This document shows positions 26,870-35,600 of a stretch of 64,000 nucleotides of DNA, one piece after another. A program made the translations under genes and the position numbers. Numbering within the stretch: the stretch's first letter is position 1; every line of letters begins with the position of its first letter. The notes beneath the pieces were generated by a model. That model was not told where the DNA came from. It was given only the letters and a program-made list of their open reading frames with translations, and made no database searches. The stretch spans positions 2,852,001 to 2,916,000 of the forward strand of contig NZ_CP009288.1 of the NCBI RefSeq assembly GCF_000756615.1, in the 5' to 3' direction. Source of the stretch: Paenibacillus durus (lineage in GTDB: Bacteria; Bacillota; Bacilli; Paenibacillales; Paenibacillaceae).

Positions 26870-27775
26870 ATGCCTGAAGGTGTAATCGTTAAGGCTTTAA
26901 GCGGTTATTATTATGTGAAACCGCTCCGGGAAGGAAAGATCTCTCCGGAGGATGAAATCGTTCAGTGCAGAGCCCGTGGTATTTTTAAGAAGAGAGGCCA
27001 GTCTCCTCTTGTCGGCGACAGGGTCATTTATTCCTTGACCGAGAATGGAGAGGGGATGGTGGATGAACTTCATCCCCGCGATTCCGAACTGATTCGTCCG
27101 CCAGTGGCGAATGTTACGCTGGCGGTGCTGTTGTTTTCCGTCCGGGAACCAGACCTCAATCTGCAGCTTCTCGATAAATTTCTCGTGCATATCGAGCATT
27201 CCGGATTGGACACGATCATTGTGCTAACCAAACGGGATTTGGCGGAAGAGGACGGGGAGGGCATCGCTCATGTTAAAGAGCTGTACGAGCAGATCGGCTA
27301 TGAAGTGATGGTGACAAGCTCGCGGACGGGCTCGGGCAGCGAGGAGCTCCGGAAGCGGCTCGCAGGCGCAATCAGCGTGTTCGCCGGCCAGTCCGGCGTA
27401 GGCAAATCTTCGCTGCTTAACCGGCTCGTTCCCGGGCTTTCTCTGGAAACAAGCGAGATCAGCATGCGGCTTGGGCGGGGACGGCACACGACGCGGCATG
27501 TCGAGCTGATGGATATCGGCGATGGGGGTTATGTGGCGGATACGCCTGGCTTCAGCCAGTTGGATTTTCTGGAGCTTGGAGTGGAGGAACTGTCTGCCTG
27601 CTTCCGCGAGTTTGTTCCATTAGCGGCGGAATGCAAATTCCGCGGCTGCAGCCATCTTCACGAACCGGGCTGCCGAGTAATCGAGGCCTGGGAGGCCGGA
27701 GAGATTTCGGACAGCCGCTATGAACACTACAAGCTGTTTTTTAATGAAATGAAAGACAAGAAGCGGAGGTACTGA
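26870..27775 (+). CDS. rsgA: Ribosome small subunit-dependent GTPase RsgA
   Basis: A 301-residue circularly permuted GTPase acting late in 30S assembly. An N-terminal OB-fold is followed by the G4 motif TKRD, then the P-loop GQSGVGKSSLLN and DTPGFSQ in permuted order, and a C-terminal zinc module with CKFRGCSHLHEPGC. GAGAGGAAGG precedes the ATG. rpe starts three bases after the stop, as in Bacillus. Confidence 0.95.
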   Translation: MPEGVIVKALSGYYYVKPLREGKISPEDEIVQCRARGIFKKRGQSPLVGDRVIYSLTENGEGMVDELHPRDSELIRPPVANVTLAVLLFSVREPDLNLQLLDKFLVHIEHSGLDTIIVLTKRDLAEEDGEGIAHVKELYEQIGYEVMVTSSRTGSGSEELRKRLAGAISVFAGQSGVGKSSLLNRLVPGLSLETSEISMRLGRGRHTTRHVELMDIGDGGYVADTPGFSQLDFLELGVEELSACFREFVPLAAECKFRGCSHLHEPGCRVIEAWEAGEISDSRYEHYKLFFNEMKDKKRRY

Positions 27776-27778
27776 TAT

Positions 27779-28438
27779 ATGATCAAAATTGCTCCTTCTA
27801 TACTATCAGCGGACTTCGCCGCACTCGGCGCCGACGTAGCCGAGGTTGAAGCCTCCGGCGCGGACTGGATTCATGTGGACGTAATGGACGGCCATTTCGT
27901 GCCTAATATTACACTCGGTCCGCCAATCGTTAAGGCAGTATCGGCCCATACCTCCCTGCCCCTGGATGTTCACCTGATGATTGAGAAGCCGGAACGCTAT
28001 ATTGCCAACTTCGCGGCGGCCGGCGCGGCGGTCATTACCGTCCATGCCGAAGCTTGCGTTCACCTGCACCGGGTAATTCATCAAATTAAGGAGCTTGGTC
28101 TGCTCGCCGGTGTGGCGATCAACCCGGGAACGCCCGCCTCCGCTGTGAGGGAAGTGCTGGCGGATGTCGATTTGGTCCTGGTCATGACCGTGAACCCCGG
28201 CTTCGGCGGACAGGCATTCATCCCCGGCACCGTGCATAAAATCCGGGAAATTCGCCAGTGGGCGGCAGAGATCGGCCATGATCTGCGTATCGAGGTTGAC
28301 GGAGGGATTGCCGAAGCGACGGCGGGTATCGTATCCGAAGCTGGGGCGGATGTATTGGTCGCCGGCAATGCCGTGTTCGGCCAAAGCGACCGGGCGGCGG
28401 CCATTTCCGCGATCCGGGCGGCGGCTGAAGCCCGCTAA
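27779..28438 (+). CDS. rpe: Ribulose-phosphate 3-epimerase
   Basis: A 219-residue TIM-barrel enzyme interconverting ribulose 5-phosphate and xylulose 5-phosphate in the pentose phosphate pathway. Motifs include IAPSILSADF, VDVMDGHFVPN, DVHLMIEKPE, MTVNPGFGGQ and EVDGGI. The start overlaps the end of the rsgA unit with three bases between. A terminator lies 50 bases downstream. The thiN gene that follows rpe in B. subtilis is absent. Confidence 0.96.
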   Translation: MIKIAPSILSADFAALGADVAEVEASGADWIHVDVMDGHFVPNITLGPPIVKAVSAHTSLPLDVHLMIEKPERYIANFAAAGAAVITVHAEACVHLHRVIHQIKELGLLAGVAINPGTPASAVREVLADVDLVLVMTVNPGFGGQAFIPGTVHKIREIRQWAAEIGHDLRIEVDGGIAEATAGIVSEAGADVLVAGNAVFGQSDRAAAISAIRAAAEAR

Positions 28439-28487
28439 CAGGAGTAAAGGTCAAGTGGTATAGGCCAAGTTAGCATCGCATAAATAT

Positions 28488-28522
28488 GGTTACATGAGCA
28501 GAAATCTCATGTAGCCTTTTTT
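28488..28522 (+). terminator. Intrinsic terminator after rpe
   Basis: An eleven-base stem (28488-28498 with 28506-28516) with one G-U or mismatch position is followed by six T residues. Confidence 0.85.
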
Positions 28523-28563
28523 GTGTCTTAATGAGGGCTGCAGCATTGATCGGAGGGTGAAAC

Positions 28564-28644
28564 ATGAAATTTTATACATTTAAGCTGCCGAAGTTTTTGG
28601 GAGGGTTTGTCAAGGCGATCTTGAATACATTTCAGAAGAGCTGA
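28564..28644 (+). CDS. spoVM: Stage V sporulation protein SpoVM
   Basis: A 26-residue amphipathic peptide, MKFYTFKLPKFLGGFVKAIL and so on, almost identical in pattern to B. subtilis SpoVM (MKFYTIKLPKFLGGIVRAML). SpoVM recognises the convex forespore membrane and anchors the coat ATPase SpoIVA. GGAGGG lies about eight bases before the ATG. It is flanked by two terminators, so it should be transcribed alone from a promoter in the roughly 40 bases downstream of the rpe terminator or by read-through. Its position between rpe and rpmB matches Bacillus. Confidence 0.95.
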   Translation: MKFYTFKLPKFLGGFVKAILNTFQKS

Positions 28645-28671
28645 AGGCCGTAAGCAGAAGAAAGCAACATG

Positions 28672-28711
28672 AAAAAAAGCACCTTACTAATGTAAAGGGT
28701 GCTTTTTGTTT
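28672..28711. terminator. Bidirectional terminator between spoVM and rpmB
   Basis: A stem of AAAAAGCACC with GGGTGCTTTTT extended by TTAC/GTAA around a short loop has an A-run on one side and a T-run on the other. It serves the converging spoVM and rpmB units. Confidence 0.85.
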
Positions 28712-28728
28712 GAGATTAAGTTTGGAAA

Positions 28729-28917
28729 CTAGACGCGCTCTACTTTACCGGACTTCAGGGCGCGGGTGCTTACGTATACACGCTTCGGTTTGCCGTTAAC
28801 CAGAATGCGGACCTTTTGAACGTTAACTCCCCAGGAGCGACGGTTACGGTTGTTGGCGTGCGATACGTGGTTGCCGCTGCTCGGTTTCTTGCCAGTTACA
28901 GCACATTTACGGGACAT
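28729..28917 (-). CDS. rpmB: 50S ribosomal protein L28
   Basis: A 62-residue protein of the L28 family: MSRKCAVTGKKPSSGNHVSH at the start and LVNGKPKRVYVSTRALKSG near the end. The preferred start at 28917 is the second of two adjacent ATG codons and has AAGGAGGTG well placed upstream. Only one cysteine is present, so it is not the fully zinc-binding form. The gene is on the opposite strand to its neighbours, as in B. subtilis. Confidence 0.96.
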   Translation of the reverse strand: MSRKCAVTGKKPSSGNHVSHANNRNRRSWGVNVQKVRILVNGKPKRVYVSTRALKSGKVERV

Positions 28918-28964
28918 CATTACACCTCCTTGTTGCGTTAGCCTGCATAAAACAATACTTAAAT

Positions 28965-28994
28965 ATAATATCACAGTAAAAAATGCCCCGTCAA
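28965..28994 (-). promoter_or_regulatory. Housekeeping promoter of rpmB
   Basis: On the minus strand TTGACG (28989-28994) and TATTAT (28965-28970) are separated by 18 bases, about 50 bases ahead of the rpmB start. This fits a sigma-A promoter. Confidence 0.65.
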
Positions 28995-29106
28995 CCGGTT
29001 CAAAAACATTTATTTCTGAAGTTGCTTATAGTACAATATAGATTAGCGTATTGTGTCTAGTTTGTGTTAGCTACGAGAGGCATGAAGGCAGGAAGGGGAA
29101 TTTTCA

Positions 29107-30885
29107 TTGAGTAAGCGTTCTATAAATGGAATAGATTTTACAGCTATGGTACTGGCCGGCGCTGAGAAGCTGCAGCAGCATGCGGAGCACGTGAATTCCC
29201 TGAATGTTTTTCCGGTTCCGGATGGGGATACGGGGACCAATATGAACTTAACGATGACCGCAGGGGTGGGTGAATTGGGGAAGAATCATTCCGCTTCCAT
29301 TGGACAATGTTCCAGCGTTCTGTCGAAAGGCCTGCTGATGGGCGCGCGCGGTAACTCCGGGGTTATCTTGTCCCAACTGTTCCGCGGATTCGGCCGTTCT
29401 GCCGCCGCATACGAAGAATTGAACTCTCAACAATTTGCGGCTGCGCTGCAGACAGGTGTGGATACCGCGTATAAAGCGGTAGTCAAGCCTGTGGAAGGGA
29501 CCATCCTGACTGTAGCTAAGGAAGCTGCAAGACATGCTGTTTTCCTGGCGCGGCGGACAACCGATATTAATGTATTGATGACCGAAGTTCTGGCCAAAGC
29601 GAAAGAGGCGCTTGCGGGAACGCCGGATCTTCTGCCGGTGCTTAAGCAGGTGGGAGTTGTGGATTCGGGTGGTCAAGGTTTGGTTTATATATATGAAGGC
29701 TTTTTAGAGTCTTTAACGAGTGGGCAGTTCGCGGATTCCGGACAAGGACAAGCCGCCCGTGGGGCAGTGCCCGCAGAGCAGGCAGTAGTGCTGACCAAGC
29801 CGGAGGTAAAACCGGCACATGTGCCTGTATCGGCCCAGTCGCAGCTGTCAACGGAGGATATCGAGTTCTTATATGACATGGAGTTCTTTATCAACCGCCA
29901 GTTGGGCGGTCCCCATTCTGAGGCATTTGACGAGGATCAATTCCGGAAAGCGTTATCGGTGAATGGCGATTCCATTATCGTCATTTCTGACGATGACACC
30001 ATTAAGGTTCATGTTCATTCCAAGGCTCCGGGTGAAGTGTTGAATCTCGCGCTTCTATACGGGGAGATTGCCCAAATTCATATTTTGAATATGCGCGAGC
30101 AGCACCGTGATTTACTGACAGCCGGGATGGACATCGCCCCGAGTCCTGAAGTATTTGCAGATATTCCCGAAGAAAAAAGCAGCATAGAGGCGCCCGCGGT
30201 ACCCCCGGCGGATGATTTGGCGCCATATGGCTTTATCGCAGTATCCTCCGGTGACGGGATTTCTGATATCTTCAAGAGCCTGGGCATTGATGTAGTGCTG
30301 GCAGGCGGCCAGACGATGAATCCGAGCACAGAGGACTTCGTGAACGCCATATCGTCCATTTCAGCCAAGCATATCTATATTTTGCCGAACAACTCCAATA
30401 TCGTTCTTGCCGCTGAGCAGTCTAAAGAAATCCTGGAAGGCGAACGGGAAATTACGGTTATTCCAAGCAAGAGCATTCCTCAAGGTATTGCAGCCGCATT
30501 CGCTTTCCAAGAGGAAGAATCGGTAGACAGTAATACGGATAGAATGTTGAATGCCATTGATCGGGTAAAATCGGGGCAGGTCACGTATGCGGTCAGGGAT
30601 ACCAAATACGAGGAAATGGACATCAAGGCGGGGCAGTATATCGGTATTTCCAATTCTAAAATTATCGCCGCAGCCGAGGATTTGCTGTCTGCCAGCCAGG
30701 CGCTGCTGTCCAAGATGCTGGAGAGCGGAGGCGAGATTATTACTATTTTGACAGGGCAAGAAGCCAATCTTGAGGATACGGAAGCCTTGGAAGGCTGGCT
30801 CGGAGCGAATTATCCCGATGCAGAGGTTGAAATTCACGAAGGCGGTCAGCCGCTGTATTTCTATTTATTCTCGGTAGAAGCTTAA
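29107..30885 (+). CDS. fakA: Fatty acid kinase catalytic subunit FakA (DAK2 family, YloV)
   Basis: A 592-residue kinase that phosphorylates fatty acids held by a FakB protein for entry into phospholipid synthesis. The N-terminal DAK2 ATP-binding domain has PVPDGDTGTNMNLT near residue 37 and MGARGNSGVILSQ near 80; the middle and C-terminal domains follow the YloV layout. Translation starts at TTG 29107 with AGGAAGGGGAA upstream. The yloU gene that precedes it in B. subtilis is absent. A DegV/FakB gene follows by 30 bases, supporting the fatty acid role. Confidence 0.94.
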   Translation: MSKRSINGIDFTAMVLAGAEKLQQHAEHVNSLNVFPVPDGDTGTNMNLTMTAGVGELGKNHSASIGQCSSVLSKGLLMGARGNSGVILSQLFRGFGRSAAAYEELNSQQFAAALQTGVDTAYKAVVKPVEGTILTVAKEAARHAVFLARRTTDINVLMTEVLAKAKEALAGTPDLLPVLKQVGVVDSGGQGLVYIYEGFLESLTSGQFADSGQGQAARGAVPAEQAVVLTKPEVKPAHVPVSAQSQLSTEDIEFLYDMEFFINRQLGGPHSEAFDEDQFRKALSVNGDSIIVISDDDTIKVHVHSKAPGEVLNLALLYGEIAQIHILNMREQHRDLLTAGMDIAPSPEVFADIPEEKSSIEAPAVPPADDLAPYGFIAVSSGDGISDIFKSLGIDVVLAGGQTMNPSTEDFVNAISSISAKHIYILPNNSNIVLAAEQSKEILEGEREITVIPSKSIPQGIAAAFAFQEEESVDSNTDRMLNAIDRVKSGQVTYAVRDTKYEEMDIKAGQYIGISNSKIIAAAEDLLSASQALLSKMLESGGEIITILTGQEANLEDTEALEGWLGANYPDAEVEIHEGGQPLYFYLFSVEA

Positions 30886-30915
30886 GCCCAGAAACTGTAC
30901 GAAGGGAGGTTTACC

Positions 30916-31776
30916 ATGAATCATACCGTAATCGTCACCGACAGCACTTCTGATATCCCTCCGTCCATGGCGGAAGCTTACGGCATCCATGTCGTGCCGC
31001 TTACCCTCATGTTCGGGGAGGAATCTTACCGCGACGGGGTTGATATGACGCCGGAACAGTTCTATGAGCGGCTTCCTAGGTCTCCGCAGCTCCCGACCAC
31101 GTCACAGCCGTCGCCGGTTGAATATATGAATGTGTACAGAAATATTTTGGAGCGATATCCGGATAGTCCGATATTGTCTTTCCATATTTCTTCCGGGCTG
31201 AGCGGAACCTACCAATCCGCGCTGCTTGCCAAATCGATGCTGGAGGAAGAAGGCAGCCGGATCACCGTATTCGATTCATTATCCGCTTCTTACGGATTCG
31301 GCTTGCTGGTGGTTCATGCAGCCCGTCTGGCTGCCGAAGGGAAAGGCCCGGAGGAAATCTTGGAGTCTGTCGAACGGCTTCGCCGCTCGCGCAAGCTTTA
31401 TTTTCTGGTGGATACGCTGGAATACTTGCAAAAGGGTGGCCGGATTGGCAAAGCTTCGGCTATCCTTGGCACACTGCTCAATATTAAGCCGATTCTGTCA
31501 ATCGACGAGGAAGGCGTTATCTATGCGGTAGAGAAAGTCAGAGGACGGAAAAAGGCGGTGGCCCGCATGATCGAGCTGTTCAAGAAGGATCTGCAAGGTA
31601 TCGATAAAATCAATGTGGCTGTCGGACACACCGCACAGCCAACTGCTGGTGAAGAATTTCTGCAGGAGCTCTCCGCGTATTTTACACTGGAGGAAAAAGT
31701 GTTGACTAACGTAGGGCCTGTTGTTGGAAGTCATGTCGGCAACGGTACGCTTGCCGTATTTGTATGGCCCGCGTAG
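30916..31776 (+). CDS. DegV-family fatty-acid-binding protein (FakB type)
   Basis: A 286-residue DegV protein. The start VIVTDSTSDIPP and the internal TSQPSPVEY and SGLSGTYQSA are family motifs that bind the fatty acid carboxylate. FakB proteins present fatty acids to FakA for phosphorylation and pass acyl-phosphate to PlsX or PlsY. GGGAGG lies seven bases before the ATG. Its position right after fakA strongly suggests they work together; the preferred chain type cannot be told. Confidence 0.92.
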   Translation: MNHTVIVTDSTSDIPPSMAEAYGIHVVPLTLMFGEESYRDGVDMTPEQFYERLPRSPQLPTTSQPSPVEYMNVYRNILERYPDSPILSFHISSGLSGTYQSALLAKSMLEEEGSRITVFDSLSASYGFGLLVVHAARLAAEGKGPEEILESVERLRRSRKLYFLVDTLEYLQKGGRIGKASAILGTLLNIKPILSIDEEGVIYAVEKVRGRKKAVARMIELFKKDLQGIDKINVAVGHTAQPTAGEEFLQELSAYFTLEEKVLTNVGPVVGSHVGNGTLAVFVWPA

Positions 31777-31789
31777 ATGAGGGATGAAT

Positions 31790-33841
31790 ATGATTCTGTC
31801 TTTGGATACAACCTTGGTTAAACAAATTAGTGGCGTGAGCGCTCAAAAGCAGGCTGAGCTTCACGCCTTTGGCATATTTACAGTGAAAGATTTGCTGGAG
31901 TATTATCCTTTCCGCTATGAGGACTACCGCCCGAAATCGCTCAGCGAGGTGAAGAACGGGGATAAAGTAACGGTCGAGGCCAAAGTCATCGGCATCCCGG
32001 TGCTTCAGCGATTCGGCGGGAAGTCGCGCCTCAGCTGCAAAATGATGGCGGAGCCGTGGATGTTTACGGCTACCTGGTTCAACCGGCACTATGTGCGGGA
32101 GCAGTTGACGGCGGGCCGTCAAGTTGTCATCAGCGGAAAGTGGGATCAGAAGCGGTCGCAAATTACAGTGGCCGATTATGAATTTCCGGATCGAGGAGAA
32201 GGAAAGACCGGAACGCTGCAGCCTGTGTATTCCGTCGGCGGCAAAATTACGCAGAGCTGGCTCCGCAAGACGATTGCCCAGGCGCTGCTGCAATTTGGGG
32301 ATATGATCCCCGAAGTTTTGCCGCAGCCGATCATGCATAAATACGATTTTATGCCGCGTAAACGGGCGATCGCCACGATCCATCAGCCCGAGGATTCACG
32401 GGAAGGCCAGCAGGGCCGTAGAAGGATGGTATACGAGGAACTGTTTCTGTTCCAACTGAAGGTTCAGGCTTTCCGGACGCTCAATCGGGGCAGGATGGAC
32501 GGCATGGTTCATACGGTGGACAACGCAACGGTCCGCCAATTCGTACGCAGTCTCCCGTTCGAGCTGACCAACGCCCAAAAGGCAGCGGAGCTTGAGATTT
32601 TGCAGGATATGCGTTCTGCTTACTGCATGAACCGCCTTCTCCAAGGCGATGTAGGTTCCGGCAAAACGGCGCTCGCGGCAATCGCGCTGTTCGCGACGGT
32701 CCGTTCGGGGTTTCAGGGAGCGCTGATGGTGCCGACGGAGATTTTGGCCGAACAGCACAGCAGATCGCTTCAGGCGATGTTCGAGCCGTTCGGCATTTCC
32801 GTAGCGCTGCTGACCGGCAGCGTGAACGGCCGCAAGCGCAAGGATCTGCTGGCCTCGCTGCAAATGGGCCTCGTCGATGTGGTCGTCGGAACACATGCTT
32901 TGATTCAGGAGGACGTATTCTTTAGGGAACTCGGCCTCGTAGTTACGGATGAGCAGCACCGGTTTGGAGTGAATCAGCGCAGTATTTTGCGGCGTAAAGG
33001 CTACAATCCGGACGTGCTGACGATGACGGCGACCCCGATCCCGCGAACGCTGGCGATAACCGTCTTTGGCGATATGGATGTCTCCACCTTATCCGAGCGT
33101 CCGAAAGGGCGCATTCCGATCTCTACGTATTGGGTGAAACCGGATATGATGGAGAGGGTGCTGAACCTGGTCCGCCGCGAGGTAGGGCAGGGGCGCCAGG
33201 CGTACCTCATTTGTCCGCTGATCGAGGAATCGGACAAGCTGGATGTACAGAACGCAATTGATCTGCATATTCAGCTGTCTCAGGCTTTTCCCGATTTCCG
33301 GGTGAGCCTGCTGCATGGCCGGATGACTCCCGGTGAGAAGGACGAGGTCATGCGCGCTTTCTACGATAATGAAATACATGTGCTCGTATCGACGACAGTC
33401 GTCGAGGTAGGCGTCGATGTGCCGAATGCCACCCTGATGATTATCATGGACGCCGACCGGTTCGGACTGTCCCAGCTCCACCAGCTTCGGGGTCGCGTCG
33501 GGAGGGGAGAGCATGCTTCCTATTGCGTGCTGGTGGCCGATCCGAAATCGGAGGTCGGACGCGAGCGCATGGCAGCGATGACCGAAACGGACGACGGCTT
33601 TGAAGTCTCGCGGCGCGATCTCGAGCTGCGGGGCCCAGGCGATTTCTTCGGCACGAAGCAGAGCGGTCTGCCGGAGTTTCGCCTCGCGGACATGGCGGCT
33701 GATTTTGCCGTACTTGAGCAGGCACGCGGCGATGCCGCCGAGCTGCTCCAGGATGGAAGCTTCTGGACATCCGCCGAGTTCGCGCCGCTGCGAAGCTATC
33801 TCCAGAAAGAACAAATTTTTCAAGGCGATCTGATCGATTGA
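31790..33841 (+). CDS. recG: ATP-dependent DNA helicase RecG
   Basis: A 683-residue helicase that reverses stalled forks and processes Holliday junctions. An N-terminal wedge domain with OB-fold (about 1-190) precedes the helicase core with GDVGSGKTA, TDEQHRFG, MTATPIPRT and the TRG-type end GPGDFFGTKQSGLPEF. The ATG at 31790 has GAGGG six bases upstream; the ATG at 31784 overlaps that site. It follows the DegV gene by 13 bases, whereas B. subtilis has sdaAB-sdaAA in between. Confidence 0.95.
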   Translation: MILSLDTTLVKQISGVSAQKQAELHAFGIFTVKDLLEYYPFRYEDYRPKSLSEVKNGDKVTVEAKVIGIPVLQRFGGKSRLSCKMMAEPWMFTATWFNRHYVREQLTAGRQVVISGKWDQKRSQITVADYEFPDRGEGKTGTLQPVYSVGGKITQSWLRKTIAQALLQFGDMIPEVLPQPIMHKYDFMPRKRAIATIHQPEDSREGQQGRRRMVYEELFLFQLKVQAFRTLNRGRMDGMVHTVDNATVRQFVRSLPFELTNAQKAAELEILQDMRSAYCMNRLLQGDVGSGKTALAAIALFATVRSGFQGALMVPTEILAEQHSRSLQAMFEPFGISVALLTGSVNGRKRKDLLASLQMGLVDVVVGTHALIQEDVFFRELGLVVTDEQHRFGVNQRSILRRKGYNPDVLTMTATPIPRTLAITVFGDMDVSTLSERPKGRIPISTYWVKPDMMERVLNLVRREVGQGRQAYLICPLIEESDKLDVQNAIDLHIQLSQAFPDFRVSLLHGRMTPGEKDEVMRAFYDNEIHVLVSTTVVEVGVDVPNATLMIIMDADRFGLSQLHQLRGRVGRGEHASYCVLVADPKSEVGRERMAAMTETDDGFEVSRRDLELRGPGDFFGTKQSGLPEFRLADMAADFAVLEQARGDAAELLQDGSFWTSAEFAPLRSYLQKEQIFQGDLID

Positions 33842-33844
33842 GGC

Positions 33845-33871
33845 ACATGGAGACACGTCCCGTCATATACT
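33845..33871 (+). promoter_or_regulatory. Possible sigma-K promoter of spoVIF
   Basis: CATATACT at 33864-33871 matches the sigma-K -10 form CATANNNT, and an AC lies 17 bases upstream at 33845-33846. B. subtilis spoVIF (yjcC) is transcribed by sigma-K. The -35 signal is minimal, so this rests on the -10 and on that precedent. Confidence 0.5.
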
Positions 33872-33893
33872 GAGAAAGATTGGATATGACGGG
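33859..33893 (+). promoter_or_regulatory. Inverted repeat covering the spoVIF ribosome binding site
   Basis: Perfect ten-base arms (33859-33868 and 33884-33893) with a 15-base loop. The right arm overlaps the first bases of the GGGAGG site at 33891-33896. In a transcript reading through from recG this hairpin would hide the site; a transcript starting near 33879 would lack the left arm. Confidence 0.55.
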
Positions 33894-33906
33894 AGGTGCG
33901 TCAAGC

Positions 33907-34194
33907 TTGAGTTATCAGCAATATGGAATCAGTCCGCAGCTGGTGGAGCGGATAAAGATGAAGATGAAGAATCCGACAATCAAGGAACGAATCAAGAATT
34001 TGATTAACGGCGTCAGCAAACAGCAGCTTCAGGACCCCGGCGTGGTGCGCAGGCTGGTGCGGAATGCTTCGGTTATCCTGGGGGAAAGGCTCGCTTCTGA
34101 TCAGGAGGACAACATCGTCAGATTCGTCATTGCCCAAAAAGTCGATCCGAATAATACGTTTCACTTGATTCGCTTATGGGGGATGTTCCGTTAG
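33907..34194 (+). CDS. spoVIF: Stage VI sporulation protein F
   Basis: A 95-residue protein of the SpoVIF (YjcC) family, required for late coat assembly in B. subtilis through the stability or activity of GerE. The segment VRRLVRNASVILGERLASDQ followed by EDNIVRFVIAQ is the recognised pattern. Translation likely starts at TTG 33907, ten bases after GGAGG; an ATG at 33880 would lie upstream of that site. It is placed right after recG and ends at a strong terminator. Confidence 0.85.
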   Translation: MSYQQYGISPQLVERIKMKMKNPTIKERIKNLINGVSKQQLQDPGVVRRLVRNASVILGERLASDQEDNIVRFVIAQKVDPNNTFHLIRLWGMFR

Positions 34195-34253
34195 CCGCTT
34201 CCAACATCAGTCTGATGAAAGCAAACAGGCAGATTTCCCGCAAAGCCGACATA

Positions 34254-34290
34254 AAAAAGCGTTCCGGCCTCGAAGCCGGAACGCTTTTTT
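34254..34290. terminator. Bidirectional intrinsic terminator
   Basis: A perfect 16-base stem, AAAAAAGCGTTCCGGC paired with its complement, with a five-base loop and A/T runs on both sides. It separates converging spoVIF and the antiporter gene. Confidence 0.93.
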
Positions 34291-34352
34291 AACAGCATTT
34301 TGCCTAAATTCGATTCAATTTGTGAAGCTGCGGAGGGCCAACGCTCCTAAGG

Positions 34353-35597
34353 CTATTGTTCCTCGGAGGCAGGGGTACGTTTCTGGGCCTTCCGCTTGAC
34401 GTGCCTGCTCTCAAATTTGAATACTTTATCCAGCGTCCTGTAAATCCATTTGGACTCTTTGGTCAGCAGCGGACCGAGAATCGCCAGGATCAGCACGTAC
34501 ATGGCTGCGAACGGCTGCAAAATGGCGAGCAAACCGCCCGCTTTGCCAAGATTGGCCATAATGATGGAGAACTCGCCGCGCGACACGATGGTGAGACCGA
34601 TATTGGAAGAAGCGCGCGGGCTCAGGCCGGCGCTGCGCCCGGCAAGTATGCCGGCGATGAAATTCCCCAGCAGCGTGACGACTACAGCCGCCAGCGAATA
34701 CCATAGGGCATTTCCGCCAAGAGTGCGCGGGTCGATCGTGAGGCCAAAGCTGAAGAAGAAGATGGCTCCGAAAAAATCGCGGAACGGAATAATCAGCTTC
34801 TCGATCCGCTTGACATGTTCCGTCTCTGCAAGAACTAAGCCGACCAGCAGCGCTCCAATCGCCTCAGCGACGTGAATCGTCTCGGAAAAGCCCGCTACCA
34901 GGAACAGGATAGCGAATATGACTAGAGCAAATAGTTCGCCGGAGCGGATATTAAGCGCCTTGTTAAGCAGGGGGACGAGCTTTCGGCCGACGATAAGGAG
35001 GCCCAGCATATAGACCAGCGCAATCAGAGCCGACAGCAGCACTCCGCCAAGAGAGGAGGAGCCGCTGAGCACCAGGCCGGAAAGAATGGAGATGTAGACC
35101 GCCAGAAACACGTCCTCGAACATGATGATGCCCAGAATCATTTCGGTTTCCGGGTTGGCGGTCCGCTTCAAGTCTACCAGAACCTTAGCCACGATTGCAC
35201 TGGAGGAAATGGTCGTAATCCCCGCCACCACCAGAATCTCCTCGAGTGGGAATCCGAGTCCCCAGCCCAGTACCAGACCAAGAGAGAAGTTGATCAGAAT
35301 ATAGATGGTTCCGCCTGTTACAATCGATTTGCCCGCTTTGACAAGCCTGCCCACGGAGAATTCCAGCCCGAGATAGAACAGCAGGAACAGGACGCCGATT
35401 CTGCCCATAAATTCAATCAGAGCGGCGCTTTCGATAAACCGGAAGTCCAGATGCCAAATTTGAAAGGCATGCGGTCCGACCGCCATACCGACCAAAATAT
35501 AAAACGGAATGACGGAGAAGCGGAATTTCTCGGCGAGCAATCCGGACAGCGCCACAAGCGCTATCGCCAGTCCGACTTCAAATACGATATGGTTCAT
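34353..35597 (-). CDS. khtU: CPA2-family K+/H+ antiporter (KhtU-like)
   Basis: A 414-residue membrane protein of the Kef/CPA2 family with about twelve helices and no C-terminal NAD-binding domain. The helix starting AFQIWHLDF, the conserved GVLFLLFYLGLEFS and the SSSAIVAKVL region fit the family. In B. subtilis the KhtU channel exports K+ and is controlled by KhtT. The gene begins three bases after the upstream khtT-like stop, so the two form one unit. The C-terminus is basic (KRKAQKRTPAS). Confidence 0.88.
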   Translation of the reverse strand: MNHIVFEVGLAIALVALSGLLAEKFRFSVIPFYILVGMAVGPHAFQIWHLDFRFIESAALIEFMGRIGVLFLLFYLGLEFSVGRLVKAGKSIVTGGTIYILINFSLGLVLGWGLGFPLEEILVVAGITTISSSAIVAKVLVDLKRTANPETEMILGIIMFEDVFLAVYISILSGLVLSGSSSLGGVLLSALIALVYMLGLLIVGRKLVPLLNKALNIRSGELFALVIFAILFLVAGFSETIHVAEAIGALLVGLVLAETEHVKRIEKLIIPFRDFFGAIFFFSFGLTIDPRTLGGNALWYSLAAVVVTLLGNFIAGILAGRSAGLSPRASSNIGLTIVSRGEFSIIMANLGKAGGLLAILQPFAAMYVLILAILGPLLTKESKWIYRTLDKVFKFESRHVKRKAQKRTPASEEQ

Positions 35598-35600
35598 CGA

